DNA of 64,000 nucleotides, taken from the NCBI GenBank assembly GCA_903632075.3, contig CAHIKZ030003465.1, positions 66,000 to 129,999 on the forward strand. The letters run 5' to 3'. The notes beneath the pieces were generated by a model that was not told the origin of the DNA, made no database searches, and saw nothing but the letters and a program-made list of their open reading frames with translations. The stretch is from Acanthosepion pharaonis (lineage: Eukaryota > Mollusca > Cephalopoda > Sepiida > Sepiidae). Below are positions 58,901 to 64,000 of this stretch, piece after piece. A program made the translations under genes and the position numbers. Numbering within the stretch: position 1 is the first letter of the stretch; each line of letters opens with the position of its first letter.

Positions 58901-59904
58901 GCACGTAAATCACTATGTATTGTAAACCTTTGTAAAACATAAAATTTGTAATGTACCTGTGTCAAAACTTTAGTCAAAACTTTAGAAACTAAAATCAATA
59001 TGTTTTGATCGATTACATACCGTTTATCTATAATTTCATTGACTTTATAATGTTTTCACAAAGTTATTTAAATTTTGAAGTAAGCGTTGAAAACGTTGAA
59101 AAACTAGTCCAAACAGCTTGCTTTTTGCACGTAAATCACTATGTATTGTAAACCTTTGTAAAACATAAAATTTGTAATGTACCTGTGTCAAAACTTTAGA
59201 AACTAGTTAAAATCAATATGTTTTGATCGATTACATACCGTTTATCTATAATTTCATTGACTTTATAATGTTTTCACAAAGTTATTTAAATTTTGAAGTA
59301 AGCGTTGAAAACGTTGAAAAACTAGTCCAAACAGCTTGCTTTTTGCACGTAAATCACTATGTATTGTAAACCTTTGTAAAACATAAAAAAACAAAATAAA
59401 ATTTGTTTTGATCGATTAATACCGTTTATCTATAATTTCTGTGTCCAAAACTTTAGAAACTAGTTAGAAATAAAATATGTTTTGATCGATTACATACCGT
59501 TTATCTATAATTTCATTGACTTTATAATGTTTTCAAAGTTATTTAAATTTTATGAAAATTTCCAAACAGCTTGCTTTTGACTTTATAAATGTAAAACATA
59601 AAATTTTTTTCAAAAAGTTATTTAAATTTTGAATAAGCGTTGAAAACGTTTTGTTATTTAAATTTTGAAAAGCGTTGAAAACGTTGAAAAAAGTCCAAAC
59701 AGCTTGCTTTTGCACGTAAATCACTATGTATTGTAAACCTTTGTAAAACATAAAATTTTATTCTCAAAACTTTAGAAACTAGTTAAAATCAATATGTTTT
59801 GATCGATTACATACCGTTTATCTATAATTTCATTGACTTTATAAAACAAAGTTATTTAAATGTTGAAAACGTTGAAAAACTAGAAAATGTTTTTAAATTT
59901 TTTT
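43976..59904 (+). repeat. 219-bp satellite array 2, about 73 monomers
   Basis: Same unit and orientation as array 1; the count comes from array length divided by 219. The T-run before gcacgtaaatcac is more often four or five T here and shows no regular alternation. Deletions and scrambled monomers occur near 45440, 45825, 50490-50660, 51450-51540, 53985-54125, 55060, 56580, 58490-58680 and 59385-59900. Some are partial unit duplications, for example actttagtcaaaactttag at 58970. Nothing else interrupts the array. Confidence 0.95.
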
Positions 59905-60654
59905 TCTGCAAATTCTGCAAATGAAACAGAAATGTGGCACAAGGCCGAAATAGGGGAATGGGGAGAGGACGGTCTTCTTCTGTCTTAGTTTTAACTTAGC
60001 TAGCCGCAAACACTGACCCAATCGTACGGATAATATTCCTTACACCAAAACATCGCATTTATACGTACCTTTCAAACTACAAACACCATAATACCTCGTC
60101 TTCTCTATGAAAAAACTAACTAAACCCCATATATACAATACAAAGTCTGTGAGGGGAGGGAAATATAACAATAATTCTAAAAATTAACCCCAATGTTTAT
60201 TTACAATATGAGCATAATCTATTTACATGAAACTAAGGAAAATATTATTAGTAATAAAACCCCCACAATCACCTAATGTGGCAATAATCCCATTTCTCTG
60301 GCCGAAATCAATGCGGGACTCTAATAGCATAATCATTCATTCATCTCACGTATTCACACTAACACGCACTCATTCAAACACAACAACAAATACGAAAGAC
60401 ACTCGCACGAAACGAAAGGCGTCCCGCATCCACCGGAGAACTGACATCCTTGACCACCTAAAGAGGGAGGGGATGGGGAATTAAACTTAAAGAAAATAGG
60501 GACAAAAAGAAAAGGGACCAATGAGCATACATACCCTAGCTAAGTTAATTAAATAAAAAAAAAAGAAACTAAAAAGTCAACAAACGAACCTAATCTAACC
60601 TAGTTTCTGGATGGGTTGCCCTAGTTCAACCCAGGAAAAGCAATATCCTAATGC
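59905..60654 (-). other. LINE copy D, 3' untranslated region
   Basis: Almost identical to 36587-37334. The stem GGGTTG/CAACCC lies at 60613-60632, with the same loop as in C. Differences are one C in a C-run near 60261, t for c at 60292, and A-run changes near 60556. Confidence 0.7.
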
Positions 60655-63600
60655 CTAACCGGCATCAAAATGCCACTCAAGGTCAGCCCCTTTCACACGA
60701 CACAAACGCGCAAGATGCACCCACCTTTTGCTGAATTCTGATGAAGGGAGCCGCCGCCTTTCCGTCCTAATCTTGACTTTAAGCTGATGCTTAAAGTACA
60801 AGATCAGTTGGGAAGAGGTAAACTTCTCACCTCCATAGAATCCCTTCTGTCGCGTCGTCCAAATCACGACTCTCATAACTCCTAGCAAGCAGTGGAACAC
60901 ATATTGTTCAGCCTTCGTCATCGGCGGTGCCACATTGCTACAAACGGAAGAGGATTGAAGGACAAACGGCTTTCCACGCAGCATGCGAACCATGAGGCCT
61001 TCAACGAACTTGCACAACGGCACTACCGCCCTGCACTGAAAAAAAGGCGTGACACAGGGTCTCGACCTCTCCACTACAGCGACGGCAGTTTGGAGAATTT
61101 TCCAAGCCAGCTGAACAAAGTCTTTTGGCGACCCAGAGGGCCCCACGAATCATCAGCCAGGTGAGTGATGCCTCATCGTTAGTGAGACATTTCAACCCGG
61201 GCGCCCAAGGCCATATTGAGCGAGCCTGCTGCCTCGTAAGACCGAGACTGTCAATCAGATTATCATGAACGGACCCCCTGACTAACACTTGATATAATGC
61301 CCGAAGAGACAACGCCTGGACGTTGGAGAGGCCATCCGACGCCCTTAAGAGGCGCTTCAGAGCAAGACGACATTCGCGATAGAAGGAGCATTCGGCTCGG
61401 GGTAAACGGCGGGCCTCTTCCTCGCACGAGTGCACACTTCTCAGGGATGGGAAGTTCTTACGGGCGTCTTCCTTCCAGAAGGCGCCCTCCTCATCCGGTT
61501 CGCGACACATTCGATCTAGAAATCTAATGCGAAGCATATGTTGACGAATCTCAATGCTTGGCATGCCCAGACCGCCTTCAGAAGGATGAAGGCAACAGAT
61601 CCCCCGAGTGACTCTGGCGGCCTTGCCTCCCCACAAGAAGGAGAACAAGAGCCTCACTAACGCCAGCAAAGTGCCACACGGAAGTGGAAGCACCGAGAGT
61701 CGGTAAAGGAGAATTGGATAGATGTGTGAAACACAAACTTCCGCCTTCCCCTTTAAGGAAAGATTCCTCCGAGACCACAAATTAATTGCGATCTCGGCCT
61801 TCCTCGGACCTCCGACCAATTCATTCCCAACTGGAGATCAGGACCGAACCAGACGCCGAGAATCTTGACCGGCCCATCCGTCCAGTGGAAAGGTCCGGGA
61901 AGAGAAACTCCCTTCCACGCACCCAACCGCAAGCCAACAGACTTATCGCGGTTGATCTTGGCCCCTGTCACCATCTCATAACAACTGATTTCTTTGCTGA
62001 CTTCGTCAATCTCGGCTCTGCTCGACACAAGAGCCGAAACGTCGTCAGCATAGGCAGAATACCTGGCCGATGTGCTACCACCGGGCAGAGTAATTCCGCG
62101 TAGGACCGGATTCGCCTTTAACTTGCGAAGGAAAGGTTCCAACGCAAGAACGTAAAGCAACGGCGACAACGGACAACCTTGACGAATGGAGCGAGACAAT
62201 ACGAAAGGCTCCGATCGTACCCCATTCACTTCCACCAGCGCACCGGGAGTCGCATACAGAAGTCGGATCCAGGTGCGAAAGTACGGCCCGAAACCGGCCG
62301 CCGAAAGAACAGCCTCCAGAAACCGATGGTCAACCCTATCGAAGGCCTTGGACTGATCTAAATTGATCAGCGCGGCTTCGCTGTCGACTTGCTCAATGAT
62401 CAGGCGTACCATATGAAGATTGTCCTGAATCGTCCTACCCTTCACAGCACAAGTCTGTTCCGAGCCAATCAGACGAGACAGGACAACCTGCAAACGGTTA
62501 GCCAAGACCTTAGCCAAAATCTTTAACTCTGTGTTTAACATAGTTAAAGGGCGAAAGTTACCTAACCCATCCCCACCGTTTTTGTCCTTGCGTAACAACT
62601 TGATCACGCCCCTGGTGAAGCGTTGGGGTATAGACCCCTGCTTCATCCAGTTGCCAAAAATCAGTGCCAGCAGCGGAACAAAGACGGGCGACTGCCTCAA
62701 GTACACTTCATACGGAAGACCATCTAGCCCCGGAGATTTGTCCAGGCCAACCTGTTTCAACGCTTCCCAGATTTCCGACTCTGAAATGGGACCCTCGCAC
62801 CTAGCTGCTTCAGCTGCCTCGAGGCAGGGAAAGTCAGCTAAATAGGCGTCGAACTGAGCAGGGCTCAGACCGGGCTCCCTGGTAAAAAGATCCTGAAAGT
62901 AGTCACGAAAAGCCTCACATATGCCCTCGTTTGTAGTCACAGTCCGATTATCCGGCAATGTGACGCACGCAATATGTCGACGTGATGCATTCCGAGCTTC
63001 CTCTGCGCGCAATTCAGCGGCCATATTCGTTGCCTCAGGGGACATTCTTTTTAACCTAGCTCTAACTACCAGAGCTTGATCCTTCTTGATAAGCAAGGAG
63101 GCCAACTCTGCCTTAGCTAAAGCTATGTCCCCACTATCACGGGATTTGACTGCCCGATCAACCTTCTGCTCTAAAGCCGTTTGCGCCGCTAATCTATCTA
63201 GATTGAGCCGACGACTATAATCAGCAGCAAACGTTCTAATTTTGGATTTTAATTTATCCCACCAGGCATTTCCCACAACCGCTCCCGTCAGTTCCCTCTG
63301 TATCATTAGTAGCAGCTGGTCCCGGAAATCTTGCTCACCAAATAATGATGAGTTTAATTTCCAGTAACCAGCCATCCTAACCTTAGGTTTATCTAGTTTA
63401 CACGGACCCGGACAAGCCTATGATCCGTATAAACTATCTCATGGAAACTTGGACACCCTAAGAGCCCTACATCGACTCTCTTAACTAAGACTCGGTCTAG
63501 ATAACTAGCCGAGCCGCCACTATTAGTCCAAGTCCACACTACCCCCCGAGGGTGTTCGTTCCGGTACTTATCGACAAGATCAAACCCGTCGATAAAGTCC

Positions 63601-64000
63601 CGAAACTGTTTAACGCCCCGGTTGATGGCCCTATGCGATCTATATCGGGATCAAGGACGGCATTCCAATCACCCACTAAAACTACCCGCCGTGATGTCGT
63701 CAAAAACGGCTCGATCTGCCGAAACAAAGCAGGCCGCTCAGCATGGGCATTGGGCGCATAAACCCCAATGAGACGAAGAGCCTTATCCTTTATGGTAACG
63801 TCCAGCACGCAAAGTCTGCCCGCCGGATCCGCGAAGACAAGGACACACGCAGCCTTCAAAGACTTGCTTACCAGCCAAGAGACACCTCTCGAACGTCCAT
63901 CAAAACAGGCTGAATAGAGGAGAACCCCCTAGACAGTATGTTCTCATCGTCGTGAGTAAAAAACCGGGTCTCTTGTACACAACAAATATTCACCCCAAGA
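60655..64000 (-). pseudogene. ORF2: LINE D ORF2, N-terminus off the window, broken
   Basis: About 1,115 codons are in view. The RT part is open from 63375 to 61753 (540 residues), better than in C, with SPGLDGLPYEVYLRQ, INLDQSKAFDRVDH, RQGCPLSPLLYVLALEPFL and YADD at 62041-62052. It shares with C the one-base loss near 61808 (NWSEVRGRPRSQ, then stop), so the C-terminal part continues in another frame (61819-61001). D-specific defects are one base lost near 63395, a 13-bp deletion near 63624 relative to C, one extra A near 61040 and one G lost near 63919. The C-terminal end, FSKRWVHLARLCRVKGADLE, stops at 60655. Confidence 0.88.

Larger units (their letters stand above)
59905..64000 (-). mobile_element. 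LINE copy D, Tx1-like, runs off the right edge
   Basis: The 3' UTR occupies 59905-60654 and ORF2 runs from 60655 to beyond 64000; ORF1 and leader are outside. The copy is nearly identical to C along its whole visible length, differing at scattered bases and homopolymers, with a 13-bp deletion near 63624. The 3' junction differs from that of C (tttttctgcaaattctgcaa against atatttattctgcaa), and the satellite next to it is degraded. Confidence 0.9.

Noticed and set aside
31990..59904. CRISPR-like array of regular repeats
   Set aside because: The repeat is continuous 219-bp tandem satellite with no unique spacers, in animal-type DNA.

Overview
The window looks like repeat-dense nuclear DNA of an invertebrate animal. 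It holds Ty3/Gypsy LTR retrotransposons, a two-ORF LINE of the L1/Tx1 type, long AT-rich satellite arrays and only hints of host exons. There are no operons, ribosome-binding sites, rRNA or tRNA genes. The species cannot be named from the sequence; a nematode or flatworm is possible but unproven. Nearly every coding-looking stretch belongs to a retroelement and almost all lie on the minus strand.

Layout. 1-360: 5' end (gag start and leader) of a K02A2.6-type Gypsy copy that runs off the left edge. 361-4689: AT-rich DNA with two inverted copies of a short interspersed repeat (745-1320), a plus-strand LINE reverse-transcriptase scrap (3000-3110) and several unrecognised exon-like ORFs, including one whose 65-bp candidate intron restores the frame. 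4690-10160: a nearly complete but decayed CsRn1-clade Gypsy element with two LTRs, tRNA-Trp-like primer site, gag (CHCC knuckle), protease, RT, RNase H and integrase. 10337-12635: about 29 copies of a roughly 79-bp minisatellite, each able to form a hairpin with a TTCG loop. 12636-13611: four to five monomers of a roughly 219-bp satellite. 13612-18037: a second Gypsy element, cut at its 3' end by the satellite. 18040-25107 and 25108-31990: LINE copies A and B in tandem. 31990-36586: about 21 satellite monomers in the opposite orientation to those at 12636. 36587-43975: LINE copy C inside the satellite. 43976-59904: about 73 more monomers. 59905-64000: LINE copy D, running off the right edge.

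The LINE family encodes ORF1 (an RRM-like region, one CCHC knuckle and a C-terminal domain) and, 12 bp after its stop, ORF2 (apurinic endonuclease, reverse transcriptase with YADD, C-terminal CCHC). All copies have frame breaks, many at homopolymer runs, so real decay and assembly error cannot be separated from the sequence alone. Satellite, Tx1-like LINE and Gypsy together give a pericentromere- or heterochromatin-like picture; this is inference.
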